NCBI RefSeq assembly: GCF_014650175.1
Contig: NZ_BMUL01000004.1
Coordinates: forward strand, 62,001 to 126,000
DNA length: 64,000 bases
Reading direction: 5' to 3'
DNA from: Streptomyces termitum
GTDB lineage: Bacteria > Actinomycetota > Actinomycetes > Streptomycetales > Streptomycetaceae
Position numbers and translations under genes: made by a program
Part shown: positions 62,440 through 64,000 of the stretch, piece after piece
Position numbering within the stretch: the stretch's first letter is position 1
How the letters are laid out: each line of letters opens with the position of its first letter
Notes under the pieces: model-generated
Told to the model about the DNA's origin: nothing
Seen by the model: the letters and a program-made list of their open reading frames with translations, nothing else
The model's database searches: none

Positions 62440-63477
62440 TCAGAAGTGGACGCGACGGGCGGTCGGCGAGGCGCGGTGGCGGATGGTCCACAGGCTGCGC
62501 CGCACATAGGTGCGCTGGAGCCAGCGGTCCATCCCGTCGTAGCGGGGCGTGAACACCGAACGGGCGTGCACCCCCTTGCGGTTGTTCACCAGCAGGGCCT
62601 GGCCGGGCCGCAGCGGCACCGGCTGCGCCACCGAGCGGCAGACCTCCTGGAGCCGCAGCAGCGCCGTGTCCGCCGCGCCGGTCAGCGGACGGACCCCGTT
62701 GGCCGCCACGGTGATCTCCGGGAAGGCCTCCGCACCGCTGATCAGCGGCACCGGATCGGAGAGCACCTCGCGCCCGTCGGCGTGGGCCCGGACGTACCCG
62801 CCGGGGGCGTTCAGCCGGAACAGCGGGCTGCGCAGCGTCGTCAGCACGTCGTCGCCGAGGGAGGCCGTGATGTCGCGGGCGTCCGCGTAGTACGTGACGG
62901 CCTCGCCCGCGTGGTCGGCGCGCAGGCAGTTCAGCACCAGGAAGTCGGGCCCGGCCAGGTCGTAGCGGCCCACCGGGTCGTGGACGATGTCGCTGTGGAA
63001 GTTCAGGAAGGCCCGCGAACCCTGGTTGGTCTGGGTGTGCTCGCCGCCCGGGACGGGCACCACGTCGTGCACGATCCGGCCGTCCTTCTCGGTGAGCATC
63101 CCCACCGGCTCGCCCAGCAGCCCGCTCAGCCCGAGCAGCACCCCCTCGGAGACGAAGGACTCCTTGGCGGGGCTCGGCCGGCCGTCGGACGGGGTGGGCG
63201 GCAGTACGGGGTCCTGCGGCAGGTTCCCCACCAGCGCCACCCCCGGCGTGTCCGGGTGCCGGCCGAAGTCCAGCAGCCCGCGCAGCAGTTCCGTGGGCAG
63301 CCGGGCGAAGACCTGGTGGCAGCGGGCCGTGGCCCAGTCGAGGTCGGCGGCCGGGGAGTCCAGCAGCGCCAGGTCCCGCCCCACCGCCTCCCGCACGGAG
63401 TCGGGCAGCTCCCAGACGGCGAGCGCGGAACCGCTGCCCGGCCGGGTGCCGAGGATGTCGGCGACGGTCATGGTCAT
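62440..63477 (-). CDS. Clavaminate-synthase-like 2OG oxygenase (345 aa)
   Basis: A TauD/clavaminate synthase-fold protein of the AsnO/VioC type (Asn or Arg beta-hydroxylases of lipopeptide and viomycin pathways). The metal site is His 161, Asp 163 (FLNFHSDIVHDP) and His 304 (NRKGVHARSVF), with Arg 322 (WLQRTYVRR) for 2-oxoglutarate. The H-x-D is present where AsnO/VioC have H-x-E. With an Asn-coded module in the window, hydroxylation of Asn is the leading guess. ATG 63477 is followed by a second ATG; the kinase gene ends 5 bp upstream, so they are co-transcribed. Confidence 0.85.
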   Translation of the reverse strand: MTMTVADILGTRPGSGSALAVWELPDSVREAVGRDLALLDSPAADLDWATARCHQVFARLPTELLRGLLDFGRHPDTPGVALVGNLPQDPVLPPTPSDGRPSPAKESFVSEGVLLGLSGLLGEPVGMLTEKDGRIVHDVVPVPGGEHTQTNQGSRAFLNFHSDIVHDPVGRYDLAGPDFLVLNCLRADHAGEAVTYYADARDITASLGDDVLTTLRSPLFRLNAPGGYVRAHADGREVLSDPVPLISGAEAFPEITVAANGVRPLTGAADTALLRLQEVCRSVAQPVPLRPGQALLVNNRKGVHARSVFTPRYDGMDRWLQRTYVRRSLWTIRHRASPTARRVHF

Positions 63478-63482
63478 GTGCC

Positions 63483-64000
63483 TCACACTCCCGCGAGTCT
63501 CAGGGGACGGCCCGTACCGGCCGGGCCTTCGTCGAACGTGGCGTGCAGCCGGCGCGCCAGGGCCACGGCCCCGTCCGCGTCGGCCGCCAGCCGGGTTGTC
63601 GCCACCGGGCCGCGCAGCACCGTCACCGGGACGCCCGCGGCCTCCCCGGGTACCAGCCCCCGGCGGCGGTGGAACTCCGCGAGGTCCAGGAAACCGCCGA
63701 CGGCCACCACCAGCGGGCCGCCGTCGAGGCGCACCGCCTCCGCGTTCGCCGCGCGCAGCGCCGCGAACGCCCGGTCGGCCTCCTCCTCGGTCCGGTACCG
63801 CAGCGCCGCCGAGCGCCGGTCGAGGACCACGGCGGACACCGGCGCGCCCCGTGCGCCCACCCGGCTGCCCCGCGCGAACGGCGGCAGGGCGTGCCGCAGG
63901 ACGAGCTCCACACCGCACCGGCGGGCCATCTCCACGGCCCGCCGGTGGATCACCTTCGCGCCGTGCAGCGACAGCAGCGAGGCCGTGTCGTACGAGACCA
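63483..64000 (-). CDS. Aspartokinase-like protein, C-terminal part (runs off the right edge)
   Basis: The frame is open to position 64000 and reads VSYDTASLLSLHGAKVIHRR then AVEMARRCGVELVLRHALPP. This matches the aspartokinase hallmark (LxxxGAKVxHxRAVExA) at the end of the kinase domain. The remaining about 150 residues are shorter and less regular than the usual paired ACT domains. It could be a pathway-specific aspartate kinase feeding Asp-derived residues or another amino-acid kinase. It precedes the AsnO/VioC-like oxygenase. The true start lies beyond the window. Confidence 0.75.
   Translation of the reverse strand, partial: VSYDTASLLSLHGAKVIHRRAVEMARRCGVELVLRHALPPFARGSRVGARGAPVSAVVLDRRSAALRYRTEEEADRAFAALRAANAEAVRLDGGPLVVAVGGFLDLAEFHRRRGLVPGEAAGVPVTVLRGPVATTRLAADADGAVALARRLHATFDEGPAGTGRPLRLAGV

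Overview
The window is high-GC actinobacterial DNA, almost certainly Streptomyces. It has strong third-position GC bias, many GTG/TTG starts, ATGA/GTGA overlaps, and gene families typical of that genus. It splits into two regions.

Region 1 (1 to about 9030) is the right-hand part of an integrated mobile element. It holds short genes of mostly unknown function, mainly on the minus strand and separated by strong hairpin terminators. It also has a tetratricopeptide-type regulator, an HNH nuclease and a large serine integrase. The integrase end abuts a 28-bp site with inverted 8-bp arms, immediately followed by the last 22 codons of a VOC/glyoxalase-like gene. The element therefore appears to have integrated into that gene. 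The left end lies outside the window.

Region 2 (about 9080 to 64000) is a large nonribosomal peptide gene cluster whose right edge is not reached. It combines: (a) six condensation, six adenylation and six peptidyl-carrier domains on six NRPS proteins, started by a fatty-acyl-AMP ligase/ACP loading unit and ended by a module whose A domain carries an embedded luciferase-like monooxygenase, followed by a thioesterase; (b) an amino-group carrier protein (LysW-type) pathway with ligase, kinase, reductase and hydrolase homologues, plus a split transketolase and a DegT-type aminotransferase; (c) a PAPS supply set (CysC, CysD, CysN) with a sulfotransferase; (d) two small related proteins of unknown family that could be an aziridine-forming pair; (e) two tryptophan-dioxygenase-family proteins, two acyl-CoA dehydrogenases, two different 2-oxoglutarate-type oxygenases, a penicillin-acylase-type Ntn hydrolase, an MFS exporter, a GNAT acetyltransferase and two regulators.

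The set in (b) and (c) matches what is known for vazabitide A, ficellomycin and azinomycin. There, carrier-bound glutamate is reduced, extended by two carbons with transketolase and aminated to a 2,6-diamino-5,7-dihydroxyheptanoate unit. For vazabitide A and azinomycin B, sulfate elimination by Vzb10/11 or AziU3/U2 then forms the aziridine. My working model is an N-acylated six-residue peptide containing an azabicyclic (aziridine) residue, Asn or hydroxy-Asn, Ser and a C-terminal amide. It would be exported and possibly deacylated by the Ntn hydrolase as a prodrug strategy. The combination of carrier-protein/aziridine chemistry with a FAAL-started NRPS and a terminal A-MOX module is not one I recognise from a characterised cluster.

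A degenerate 16-bp palindrome (TCGGG(G/A)-N4-(C/T)CCCGA type) lies about 70 to 90 bp upstream of four operons. It looks like a cluster-wide operator, plausibly for the LuxR-type regulator at 59952-60956.
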